This document shows, piece by piece, positions 1 to 9,983 of a stretch of 64,000 nucleotides of DNA (its first letter is position 1; every line of letters begins with the position of its first letter). Under the pieces are notes generated by a model. It made no database searches and had not been told where the DNA came from. It worked only from the letters and a program-made list of their open reading frames with translations. This stretch comes from Dichetophora obliterata (taxonomy: Eukaryota > Arthropoda > Insecta > Diptera > Sciomyzidae). The position numbers were made by a program, and so were the translations under genes. The stretch lies in contig OY986439.1 of the NCBI GenBank assembly GCA_963920525.1, positions 40,056,819-40,120,818 of the forward strand. Direction: 5' to 3'.

Positions 1-2029
1 TGTAATATATATTATCCTTAAAAATATAGAGTAGACAAAAGCCCGCTTGGTTTTAACTATCATTGTGCTTGTGTAATTTTGGAACACCCACCATCCCGAA
101 CAATTACATTGTGGTTAGCCGTCTGCTGCTTCCTTCTCTCCTCCTACTTCACTTCTCTAACTTATATCTCTGTTAGTGTTGTTATTTATATGAAGGTTCA
201 ATTGCAAATGCCGCAAAAGCAAACAAAGTTTACATGTAAAAATTAAATATATATACAATATACTGCTGCTTTTGCAGTTGCTTGTGTATAATTATTTATA
301 TGTTTGTGTTACCAACATATGTTAACGCATAGCACTCGTTCAACTCGTTGCCAATTTTTTTCCCACATAATTTTTTGGCCACTTCCTCTTAATTCTTTTA
401 GCGTGTTTTATTTCCCTCTACTTCCCATACTTATTGCCCTACCTACTCATCTGAGCTGATTTGTATAAAGCCATTGTTGTTTTTTGTGTAGTTGTCTTGG
501 TTTTTGATTTTTTTTTTATGTAGGTAGATTTTTATTATAGCGTTGGTTTTATTTTTTTTTTTGTTTCTTGTGCCTTTGCTCCAAAATCTTTACAGCAAAG
601 ATTCGCCATTAGGGTCTAATAAATAAATTAAATGGCTAACTGTTAAGCAGCCGGTTTATTTGTTGCTGTTGTTGCTGTTGGCGCCAAATTTTCCTGTTTT
701 TTGTTTTCTTATTCATTCATTCATTCTTTTACATTCTATATTTAAGTAGATGAAGTATGCGGCCGGCTTCTAGAGTTTTTGATTTTGTTGTTAGTGAGTT
801 GTTGGCATTGTTAGTTGTTGCATGTTTTTATTATTATATGCCTTGATTTAGTGGTTAAGCAGATTTTTTTTTGTTTTGCTTGAGTTTTCGCTGTGTTGTG
901 TGGGAATTTTATTGTTATTAGATTTATATGTTTTCCCTAGAATTGCTTGGTTTGTTTGTGGAAACAAATATATATTTCTTCCAATACTTACTTACCGCTT
1001 ACTAAATGCCTCTTCAGGGTGTGTGTTTTGAATATGTAATTATTAATATGTACCTGAAAAGGAAAGAGAAAAATATTTATAGTTTTCAGCATAAAAAATC
1101 TTAAGAGAATACTTTTTTATTAATTTCTTATTAGAGTAGTGAGCAAATCAAAACTCAATGTTTTTATGAAGAAAATTATTTTTAGCTTTTAAATAAACCA
1201 GTTAACCTAAACGAAGGTGAAGTGTCTCATAAATATAAATATATAAATAATAGGTGCATTTCCGTACTTATTTCAAGTAATTTAAATTCAATTAATTCAA
1301 CTTCAAGTTACTTGAATCGAATACGGGAACAGACCTATTATGTTTAAGAAAAACGTTATCACCTCCCGGCGTGTCCAGAATTTTGCATGAGAGATAAGGG
1401 TCTTGATTACAAATATCTTTTAGAACCAATTTGATATTTAAAAGTATGATAAGGCACTTTTTTGTGAAAAATTGCTTACACACATAACAAGTAACGAATG
1501 TGACTTTCATTTTTTTTCATTATCAACATAAAAGTGCTTACCATAAAAAATTATATCTTTTGGTAAAGCAACTTTGAGAAAGATAAAATGTTTTTTGCTT
1601 TAAGCAACTTAATGTCCTATGATCAACATTTAAATACATTTAAGTTCTTGAGACATATAAAAGTCAATATTATTTCAGGGTTTTTTTTGCAAACTTCTTT
1701 TAACAGAACAACAACAGAAATTAAGTCCTAAATGTGCAAAAACGCACCACAAAAAGACGTATTTTTAAAAATGCCTTAGATTCAGTAAAAGATATCGGCC
1801 ATCTCATTTTTGCATTGACGAGCAAAGGAATAACTTATTTCCTGAAACTTGACACATCAAAAATAGTATATTTTCTACTAACAAAAAAGAAAAAATTATA
1901 TATATTTGAGATTTTGTTTAATTTTTCATAAAAAATAGCTCAAGACTATTCTATAAGTACCAGTGATTCAGTTTTTTAAGTATACCTGCTTTGGGGATGT
2001 TTTTCTTTATTCAGTTTGGTATTTTCAAA
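1..2029. other. AT-rich non-coding DNA, no gene seen
   Basis: About 2 kb without a supportable gene. It holds T-rich runs (about 480-560), a short GTTGCT run (about 661-680) and scattered short reading frames up to about 72 codons. None shows a recognisable domain or a plausible splice context. The look is that of a fly intron or intergenic DNA. The last few hundred bases may hold further decayed endonuclease sequence of the retrotransposon that becomes readable near 2030, but I could not trace it. Confidence 0.6.
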
Positions 2030-2695
2030 AAATTCAACTTGTACGATCTCATATTTCTTACCTTTGATCTACAAGCAATTTTCGCATCATAAACATTTTT
2101 TATTGTGGTTTCAAAAACAAAGACTATAACCTCCTTAAAACGGATTTAGAAAGAATAAACTGGAACTTCATTTATAACATGACTAGTGTTGACGAACAGT
2201 TATCATTTCTGAACAGTAACAATGTTATTTTATATTACTTATTATAATTTACTTTTATATAGTAAATTCGTAAAAGTAAAATCTAAGACATCGTCTGTTA
2301 AGAAGAAACCGTAGTTTAATCTTGATATAAAATATAGTCGCAATACTTCATATAATAGTTGGAAACATTTCAAAATCCCAAAAATGTACAAACATTTTCA
2401 GACAATCAGAAAATTGGCAAACTTTATATCAAAAGAAGCAAAAACGAAATACTGCGAATCCAAATTCAACTACGCGGTAAGCGCAAAGAAAAAATGGAAT
2501 CTTATAAGAGACGTTGGTATAAACAATGAAAAACGTGTTACTATAGATACACGTTCAGTAAGTGAAGTTAGTAATATTATTAAACAGTTTATAAATACAA
2601 ATATGTCTTCAGTCGATACAACTGACTACATGAATAATACCTATCCGGTAAGTGCACAATCGTTTAGTTTTAGTTGTGTTGACCAGATAGAAGTA

Positions 2696-3995
2696 CAGGT
2701 TGCCCATTTTATTTTTAAATAAATCAAAGAAACCACAATTTTTTGTCTGTTCGTCATGAATATCATTTAACTGGGTTCAAGTAGATTTGCTTACATTATT
2801 TCGTGAATATGATATCTCGTAAATGGTCGCCATTGGCCTCTACGACATATTGTGCCCGTTTTGCAGCATTTTCCATGGTTTTCTTCAACATTTCGATGGG
2901 AATGGCGGTTATTTCTTGACGGATGTTGGTTTTCAGCTCTTCTAGGGTCTTTGGCTTGTTGACGTAAACCTTTGATTTAAAATAACTCCACAAAAAGAAG
3001 TCTGGAGGCGTTAAATCTGGTGATCTTGGCGGCCAATCGAAATCACCATTTTTTGACATCAAACGGCCAGGGAACAATTGCTTCAAAAAATCGATTGTAG
3101 TGCGGCTTGTGTGTGGTGGCGCGCCGTCTTGTTGAAACCAGTAGTGCCTGATACGCTTTCGACGAACGATTGGCATGAAAAAATTGTTTATCATATCGTG
3201 ATAACGCTCCTGATTGACAGTAACTCTGTGGCCATTATCATCTTCGAAAAAGAACGGCCCAATGAGCATTTTAGCACAAACGCCGCACCAAACAGTGACT
3301 TTTGCATCGTGAAGAGGTACCTCTTGAATCTCTTGTGGATTTTCAGTGGCATAAATACGGCAATTTTGTTTGTTTACCGTTCCGTTCAACTGAAAATGAG
3401 CTTCATCGCTCATGATAATTTTATGCCAAAATTGCTCGTCTTCTTCAGCCATTTCGATGACTTTTTGGGCCCATTCCAATCGACGTGGCTTATCGGTAGG
3501 CAACAATTTGTTTACCAATTGAATTTTGTATGGAAACAAATTCAAATCAACACGTAAAATGCGTTGTAAAGTGGATCGGGGAATGCCGAGCTGCTGAGAA
3601 CGGCGATTTTGGGATGTTGTTGGTGACTGCTCAATACTGGCTCGTACGGCTGCAATATTCTCATCCGATCGCCTTGGTCGCTTTTTATTTGGCCTTTTTG
3701 GGTTACCAAGAGTATTACCAGTTGTAAATCTTTCATACAATCGATAAATTGTTTTCTTGGAAGGCGCACTTTTCACTTTATTTATTTTTTTGAAAGCACG
3801 TTGAGTTTTTACTATTGACTTGTTTTGTTGAATGTAAATTTCAACAATTTTAGAGCGTTCGCGTGGCGTGTACTGTTCCATTGTAAACATTTGCTTGGAA
3901 TGACGCTTCAAACGCGGTATGTCATTAGTCGATTTGGCATCACTGCAGAAAGTTACAGTGTTGCCAGATGGGCGCTTCGAATAAGGGCTACCCTG
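2696..3995 (-). mobile_element. DD41D Tc1/mariner transposon, 1300 bp
   Basis: A complete-looking element inserted in the reverse-transcriptase domain of copy A. It is flanked by TA on both sides (2694-2695 and 3996-3997). The ends are short imperfect inverted repeats: CAGGTTGCCC on the left, CAGGGTAGCCC read inward from the right. Taking out the element plus one TA rejoins the host element's frame without a gap (DQIEV then LRCVLAIK), which fixes both boundaries to the base. The single gene inside is uninterrupted. It resembles the insect DD41D group, which includes the element called rosa. Confidence 0.88.
2796..3890 (-). CDS. DD41D Tc1/mariner-family transposase, 364 aa, intact
   Basis: A cut-and-paste DNA transposase acting in the nucleus on its own inverted repeats, with TA as target. 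The frame runs on past the transposon edge: the most upstream ATG (4014-4016) lies outside the element, so I chose the ATG at 3888-3890 (MFTMEQYTPRERSKIV). Residues about 4-50 form the N-terminal helix-turn-helix seen in many insect transposases of this type. A basic linker (KRPNKKRPRR) and a second DNA-binding half (IPRSTLQRILR) follow. The catalytic triad is D162 (MSDEAHF), D255 (FQQDGAPPH) and D297 (RSPDLTPPDF). There are 41 residues between the second and third aspartates, hence DD41D. There is no stop or frameshift over 364 codons, unusual in this decayed neighbourhood. About 105 bp separate the start from the right end of the element. Activity is not shown by sequence alone. Confidence 0.93.
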   Translation of the reverse strand: MFTMEQYTPRERSKIVEIYIQQNKSIVKTQRAFKKINKVKSAPSKKTIYRLYERFTTGNTLGNPKRPNKKRPRRSDENIAAVRASIEQSPTTSQNRRSQQLGIPRSTLQRILRVDLNLFPYKIQLVNKLLPTDKPRRLEWAQKVIEMAEEDEQFWHKIIMSDEAHFQLNGTVNKQNCRIYATENPQEIQEVPLHDAKVTVWCGVCAKMLIGPFFFEDDNGHRVTVNQERYHDMINNFFMPIVRRKRIRHYWFQQDGAPPHTSRTTIDFLKQLFPGRLMSKNGDFDWPPRSPDLTPPDFFLWSYFKSKVYVNKPKTLEELKTNIRQEITAIPIEMLKKTMENAAKRAQYVVEANGDHLRDIIFTK

Positions 3996-4789
3996 TATTA
4001 AGATGTGTTTTGGCAATAAAATTGAATGTGATAGGATTTGATGAAATACATCCAGTATTCTTAAAAGCGCTTTTTCCTTGTTTGTTGCCTTACATTTCCC
4101 TCATTTTTAACATTTCAATAACCACCTCAACTTTCCCTGATTTCTGGAAATCTGCTTAAATAATTCCATTGCCTAAGGGTTCCTCTGAATATCGCCAAAT
4201 TGCTATATTGTCATTCTTATCTAAAGTTTTTGAACGCATTCTTCGTATTCAAGTAAACAGATTTATAAACGAAAACTCTATGATAACCGTTAAGCAATCG
4301 GGGTTTAGGGCCGAAATATGCTGCATTACTGCTAATACAAGTGTCGGAAGAAATACGCAAAGCCTGAGACAAAAACAACGCCACTTTTTTTACTCTTCTG
4401 AACCATTCTAACTGAAAGTATTCGATACTGTGGACCACAATCTATTATGTCTTAAACTTGCTAATTTGTTCAATTTTTCGAATATGCTGTAAAATTTATG
4501 AAGTCTTATCTGTTTAACAGAAGGCAGGCTGTCTGTGTTAAAGATACATTTTCAGACTTTATGTGCACACCAAGGAGTGTTCCTCAAGGATCAATATTAG
4601 GAATCTTATTATATTCCATGTACATCAACGACATAGTTAAAATACCACAACACTGCAATATTCATTAGTATGCTGATGACGTTCAATTGCACGTTAACTC
4701 AATATTGTTAGAAATCGCTGAGTTGGATAGTGTAAATCTTTTTATAAATGTAGCGTACGTCGAAGTGACTAACATTGACCTAAACGAAA

Positions 4790-5220
4790 CTTTTTATACC
4801 CCCACGCGTACTGCGTAAAGGGTATATTAACTTTGTTACTCCGTTCGTAACGCTAATAAGGAGATGTGGTAGGTATAGAAAAGTATATATTTTTGATCAG
4901 CATTACCTCTTGAGTCGATTTAGCTAAGTTCGTCTGTTCGTATGTCTGTCTTTCGAAACCATTAGAGCCACAATTTGTTAGCTATCGTAATGAAATCAAT
5001 AATATATTAAAAAAACGAAGATAAAATTTGGGAATGAGCAAATTCGGATGAAAACCACGCCTACCTCACACTCAAGGTGGCGTCATTATAATACAAAACC
5101 TTCATAAATTCAACAAAATTATGGTCTAAACTTGATATTTTACACATAAGCTTTGATAATAAGGATAAACTCTGAGTTCCAATTTTTATATATTTGGATA
5201 AAAACCATGCCCTATAAAAG
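4790..5220. repeat. dispersed dipteran repeat inside copy A
   Basis: This segment breaks the reverse-transcriptase frame after the YADD region; the 3' tail of copy A resumes after it. It begins with a run like TTTTTATACCCCCACGCG, followed by GGGTATATTAACTTTG. It also holds a TGAGTCGATTTAGC word and GTCTG-rich sequence (about 4931-4950). I recognise this style of sequence as a common dispersed repeat in flies. I cannot assign it to a superfamily, and I do not see clear target duplications. Confidence 0.5.
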
Positions 5221-5390
5221 TTATGTCATTAATTTATTAATTACATTTTTATTGTTTCCTAATTTGTATATTAGAAGATCGTTTTATGTATTCCTATTTT
5301 ACAACACTGTGAAGCTAGTGCTTTAATTATAAGATGTTTATCTTGTTTCACTAGCATATTTTGAAATAATAATAAATAAATAAATACCTA

Positions 5391-5806
5391 AAAAATGGAT
5401 AGCGGCTAGGTTTTTCACCGTAATCACTGCATTTGTTTCTGCCTATATAAGTCATTGTGCAAGAAAAAAAATCTATTAGGTATCATATTTGGAATTTTTC
5501 AATTTAATTTTCATAAAAAAAGTGATCAAGGATCTTCCTACATTTATTCAGTCAACTTTGAAATTCTAAACGTTTAAAGTAAAACATTAAAGTTTTTACG
5601 AATTTCGAAAAAACTACAGGAACACTTTAGTAAACATCATAAGTTTTCGTACGCTTTTTTAATATTTATTTTTTAAAAAATGGTAATAAAATGTAAATTA
5701 TTTGAAAGGAACTGCACCATAGCTGTGAAGAAAGTTGTTTAATTTTGAATTGATTACTTATAACTGGGTATGGGAACCACAACACTTAAAGCATCTGTGC
5801 ACTTAA
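5391..5806. other. non-coding gap between elements
   Basis: About 400 bp between the tail of copy A and the first piggyBac-like MITE. It is AT-rich. The word GAACTGCACCATAGCTGTG near 5709 recurs in weaker form near 12045, so part of this stretch may be an old dispersed repeat. No gene is seen. Confidence 0.5.
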
Positions 5807-6254
5807 CCCTCACCTGACCCTCGGATGAAATTTCACCCATTTTGAAGTTTAAAAGGCTATACCTCGCTCATTTTTAATGCAAAATTAATGAAATGTGTAG
5901 TATTTGTATAAAATGTCCCTTTCTATGAGACTACGACACAATATTATGATTGATAAAACATAACAGTAAATATTTAAAAAGTAACTTAAGCGACCTTCGG
6001 CTGAAATTTCCCCACATGCGAAAATAGGACAGAAAAGCATATTCCTTCCTTCAACAAATAAATACATATGAGGTGAGCATAAAACTGCTTTCTACTTTTG
6101 CACTAACTGTAAATAATAAACTAAAATGTAACAAAATAAACGTATATAAAAGAAAATTAATAATTTTTTGTTAATTGGGCGTAAAAAATACTCATGGGTG
6201 AAATTTCACCCATCAGGCTTTTATTTGTTACTTTTTTTGAGGGTCGGATGAGGG
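5807..6254. mobile_element. piggyBac-like MITE, 448 bp
   Basis: It is flanked by TTAA on both sides (5803-5806 and 6255-6258), the piggyBac target signature. The terminal inverted repeats are CCCTCACCTGACCCTC on the left and CCCTCATCCGACCCTC read inward from the right, 14 of 16 matching. Inside is a perfect 18-bp palindrome, TGGGTGAAATTTCACCCA (6195-6212). Related sites occur near the left end (about 5824-5838) and near 6000. It has no coding capacity, so it would need a transposase supplied by a relative. Confidence 0.85.
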
Positions 6255-6551
6255 TTAACACTTACAGCTTTGCACTGAGAAAATTGATACGCAAATCTTA
6301 TACATAAAAATTAATGTTTGTTCGTATTTTATGCGCTGCAATACCGTTCAATCGATTGCGATAAAACTTTGTCAACTTATTGCTTGCACTTGTGCGAACA
6401 ATAAAGGCATATTTAACATTCGCAACAACCTCTTTTATTGCCTACAATCAATAAAAATTCTATATTTAAGACGGTTTCGGTCGTATTAGACTAAAATTTG
6501 ATAATTTAGTTAGTATTATTACTGTCGGGTGCAAAATTACTCTTATATTAA

Positions 6552-8079
6552 CCCTCCGTTACTAACGCAGGGTGGATTACACCCGTAAGTTATGAAATAT
6601 GGAAAAAATTTATGGTGCGAACATTATATCTTTTTGTATATTTTGCTATATTTTTTAAAAAAAAATTTAGTACTGTTTCTTAAACTAAATTATAAAAATT
6701 ATTCATTTCAATAAGTGTCTGGGTGTTTTACACCCACGTTAGTACTGGAGGAACAAGAATTTCGGGTGGTTTACACCCACGTTAGTAATCATGTTATATT
6801 ATTTACTATAAACGTGTGATTTGTTTCTCAAGTAAAATAAAAAAGGTTTTAAATAAAAAACCTCTCCTGAGCAACACATAAAATTCAAATTAAAGATTTA
6901 AACCTTTGCTCGACTTAAACAGCTTCGACGATTTCATCACGTTATGTAAATCAATAGAAAAAATTTTTAAGAATGCGGATGTGTTTGTGCTTGCAAGATC
7001 TCATCTCATCTTTCTCAACACTGAGAATTTAGATTTAGCCCAGTAAAAATGGTCGAATTTCTCATTGTAATTTTACTTTAACATTCAATATTGTTCTATT
7101 ATATTTGACCAGCCATTTGACAAAAAATTTGAACATTTGAACAGGGTTTTTGTCATATTATGCAATTATTGCATCATTCAATTACTTTTGTAAAGGTCCA
7201 AAAAGACATTAGCCACATTCTATCCGAAAAAGTGCTCGGGTAGCGAAGTAGCATAAAATATTTTCGCTATATAAATTGTGACAGCTCAAGGAACATGTTC
7301 TGTGAGCGCATACCATTCAGCCCGAAAGTTGTGGAACAGTTCCTTCTGCTGAATGCAGGCATTGTTAAGCCAGTGTAACATAGAAATCTGTTTAAAGGGA
7401 CTTATGTGTATCTGATAATGTACAACATGGCAATGCATGGCAATGCTCAGAAAAAACAGAAATGCATCTCTAAATAGATAAACATAGAAGTTCTATTTAA
7501 TTTGGATTTCAGCGTATTCTTCAATGCATATGACGATTTGGCAAAACAAATGTGAAATTGTATAATTCTTTGACCAAGAACTCCGTTGATTTTTCTGTTT
7601 TGACTATGTGACTAAGTTTTGCATAATCGACATTTACTCTATGTGCTAGCCGCTTATTTACGATGCTTTCGCTGCCATGTGCCATGAGAAGCTAATGTTT
7701 CAATTGTAACGAATAATTAGAGGTCATTATTTTAAAAAGTTTTCATTGCAAAAAAAAATTTTAGATAATTATTTTTTTTATACATCTTTTAGCTTTTCAA
7801 ATTGGCCCTCTCGAAGAAAGTGGCAAATAATTTGACCTCAGAATGTGAAATTATTCAAACCATTATGATATTTGTTTTTTTTTTATTTCTCTAATTGACG
7901 TTATTTTTATATATTTTTATTAAAATTAAATATAAATTAAACTGGAAAAATTTTATATTTAATGAATAATAAAATATACGAAATTAATAAACCAGAACCG
8001 TTTTACTGTTTTAGCGTGCTTTTTACAAATTAGTGAATTAAAATTTATGGGTGGATTTCACCTAGGTCAGTAATGACGT
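6552..8079. mobile_element. non-autonomous piggyBac-like element, right end decayed
   Basis: The left end is TTAA (6548-6551) followed by CCCTCCGTTACTAACG. The sequence around 8049-8079 mirrors this start: a GGGTGGATTTCACC site, then a version of CGTTAGTAACG read inward. The last bases and right TTAA are missing or mutated. Palindrome-like sites GGGTGGATTACACCC (6570-6584), GGGTGTTTTACACCC (6721-6735) and GGGTGGTTTACACCC (6764-6778) lie near the left end, two of them followed by ACGTTAGTA. I could not read a transposase in the roughly 1.2 kb interior. The piggyBac assignment rests on the left terminus and the partial mirror image. Confidence 0.65.
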
Positions 8080-8744
8080 AACTCCAAATAGCATAAGGAA
8101 CAGAAGGCTAATTTGCTAAAAGGGAAGGTTGTTATACACTTTTTTATTATTTATTAAATAATGATGTTAATAAATTACATATCCTACCAAAGGTACTGTT
8201 ACAAAGATGTGTAAAAATTAGTCTGATTTTAAATTTGTGAGCCATGACCAAAAATATCAGCGTTGAAAAAATAAGTCTTTGCTGTCCAAAAAGTGCTTAA
8301 CCATATCAGATCCTAGAAAATTTTGTAAGATTGAATTTTCAACAATCAATTTTTAAAAATGGAAGTCAACGAAATTAGTTTATCACTTCATTACCATTAG
8401 TTTATCAAAAAGTATTGCAGTGTGGTGAAGATAAAAACAAATTTTTATATATATAAAATAACTAAGTGTTATCAAACATTAATTCTAAAATGCTAGAAAA
8501 AAGGTAATAAATCCATTCATTAATTTGTGAAAATTATTGCCAATATAATTTATAGTATGATAGGCCTAAGATCCATGTTGGCTTCTCATTAATTTTCTTT
8601 GTGTTTTTGGTGTAGAGAGGATTTTCTTATATGTTTTTTTTGCTCTCTCCTTATTTGTGCATACCTACTCCCATCATTGCTTATAGTGTAAAGTAGGCCA
8701 TATCCGGGTTATTAGGTACTTAAACATTTTGAGTTCAAATACAT
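8080..8744. other. non-coding stretch with possible old dispersed repeat
   Basis: No gene is seen. The passage near 8190-8330 (GGTACTGTTACAAAGATGTG, then a CAGCGTTGAAAAAATAAG word and a TCCAAAAAGTGCTTAAC word) weakly resembles 15000-15120 and 12040-12270. These three may be diverged copies of one unnamed repeat. Confidence 0.4.
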
Positions 8745-9005
8745 GCACGGTTAGAAATCTTATACTAAAATTTAAACTTTTTTGTACTACATATAAGTCA
8801 ACAACAGCTTTGGTTGCAAATCTAGTATTTGCAAAATACAAAAAAATGGTTTTAATACAGCTTTGGTTTAAAACTTAGTACAAGCTTGCATTAAAATATT
8901 GCATGCAAAAAAAAACAACAAAAACCGCGAGATTCGATCCACACCACATTGAGTTTATAAACTCAACTACTCTAACCAGCAAGCTATTGGCCTATACATG
9001 GAAAT
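8745..9005 (-). mobile_element. tRNA-derived SINE, head at about 9000
   Basis: On the minus strand the head contains TGGTTAGAGTAGTTGAG, matching an RNA polymerase III box A. About 25 bases on comes GGATCGAATCTCGC, close to the box B consensus GGTTCGAATCC. Spacing and order are those of a tRNA. The part beyond (toward lower coordinates) has oligo-A and a TTTGCAA-rich body, as expected for a SINE tail. The tRNA fold is not intact, so this is not a functional tRNA gene. The outer limits are estimates. Confidence 0.55.
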
Positions 9006-9193
9006 GTGCGATAAGCAATCATATGAACCGAGTTGTCTCATATTGAGTCACAACATTGATTTGATATTAATTAGTACAATAACACACAAGAGATGTAACA
9101 AGTTATATGCATAATCAACTGGTAAATTCAAATTATAATACTTTAAATAACTTTAAATACTGAATATATAACTATTTGTGAGTTTAATAACAT

Positions 9194-9230
9194 ATGTATA
9201 TACAGTCATGTGAAAATAAATATGGACACC
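9194..9230. repeat. possible solitary Tc1-type terminal repeat
   Basis: The string TACAGTCATGTGAAAATAAA, followed by TATGGACACC, looks like the terminal inverted repeat of a Tc1-like transposon next to a TA. I found no matching inverted partner in the window, so it could be a relic or chance. Confidence 0.25.
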
Positions 9231-9335
9231 TATATTTTGATATTTGAGGCTGAATGAATTATATACAAGGCATCCCAGATATTCTAATTTTTTCTATTTA
9301 AAACGGACAAGTCAGTTTTAGTAAGTTAGTTAAAG

Positions 9336-9983
9336 ATGAGTTCTTTGGCACAAATTGATAAATTGGGTGCTGATAATTACGGCACGTGGTCCGTACAAAT
9401 AAAGAGCCTGCTTATAACGTTAGATTACTGGGATGTGATTCTGAATAAGTGTGAGGAATCAGCTACGCCTGCAGATAAGCAAAAATGGATGAGCACTGAT
9501 CGATAAGCTTTGGCTACTATTACTTTGTGTGTAAAGCCTTCGGAATTAATTCATATTAAGAACTGCAATAGTTCAAAAGAAGCCTGGAGCATTTTAGCTG
9601 AGCTGTATAACGCAGACGGACCTGCCCGTAAAGTTGGATTGTTCAAAAAATTAGTGCGTTTTAGTTTCAACAAAGAAGAAAAATTTGCAAAGCAACTAAA
9701 TGAGTTTTGTACAACAATTGACAGCTTAAAAGAAATTAATGTTGATGTGCCCGAGGATTTGCTTTGTATTCTTTTTTTATGCAGTTTACCAAAAGATATG
9801 GAAAGTTTTGTCATCGCAATCGAAAGCAGAGACACCTTGCCGACATTTGAGCAGTTAAAGGTTAAAATCGTCGGTGAAGACCGCCGACGTTGTGTGTCAG
9901 AGAACGGTCACAACAACAGCTACAACAATGAAAGGGTTTTTGCTGCAAATCGCACAAATGGAAGAAGTTCAAAAAGCATATGA
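9336..9983 (+). pseudogene. copia-type gag remnant
   Basis: The ATG at 9336 opens a typical Ty1/copia gag start (SSLAQIDKLGADNYGTW), which encodes the particle-forming structural protein of the retrotransposon. An in-frame TAA (9504-9506) breaks it after about 56 codons. The same frame then runs on to 9983, with the UBN2-like core (EAWSILAELYN, FKKLVRFSF, DVPEDLLCILFLCSLP). It then shifts by one base relative to the zinc-knuckle/pol frame that starts at 9980. I see no LTR or primer-binding site upstream, so the 5' end appears truncated near 9300. Confidence 0.85.

Larger units (their letters stand above)
2384..4760 (+). pseudogene. reverse transcriptase ORF2 remnant of copy A
   Basis: The open stretch from 2384 carries the linker between endonuclease and reverse transcriptase (KTKYCESKFNYAVSAKKKW region). 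Across the transposon insertion it continues as DQIEV, then LAIKLNVIGFDEIHP and STFPDFWKSA, the first reverse-transcriptase block. A stop (TAA) follows near 4157. Then come a PKGSSEYR-IAILSFLSKVFE block (4169 on), QSGFR (about 4298), DTVDHNLLCLKL (about 4425), VPQGSILGILLY (about 4577) and the catalytic YADD box (about 4671-4682). Several frame changes separate these blocks, so the protein is dead. In this family the enzyme copies element RNA at a nicked chromosomal target. Confidence in the domain is high, and in the clade moderate. Confidence 0.85.
2030..5390 (+). mobile_element. non-LTR retrotransposon copy A, interrupted twice
   Basis: This is a degraded LINE-type element. It reads, in order, endonuclease C-terminus (about 2040-2220), linker (2384-2690), reverse transcriptase (2640-2695, then 3998-4790), and a 3' tail (about 5220-5390) ending in an AATAATAATAAATAAATA tract. 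That tail is typical of elements that prime on short A/T-rich repeats. The frame is broken by stops and small indels. It is interrupted by a DD41D transposon (2696-3995) and by an unrelated dipteran repeat (about 4790-5220). Copy C at 37010-42398 is a close relative: both share a MTSVD-Q--FLN motif in the endonuclease and a similar 3' end. The clade looks CR1/L2- or Jockey-like but is not settled. The 5' end is lost or unreadable. Confidence 0.85.

Noticed and set aside
1292..1510. 72-codon minus-strand frame with several Cys residues
   Set aside because: No recognisable domain and no splice or promoter context; consistent with chance in A/T-rich DNA.
3078..3769. Plus- and minus-strand frames overlapping the DD41D transposase
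   Set aside because: Shadows of the transposase gene in other frames.
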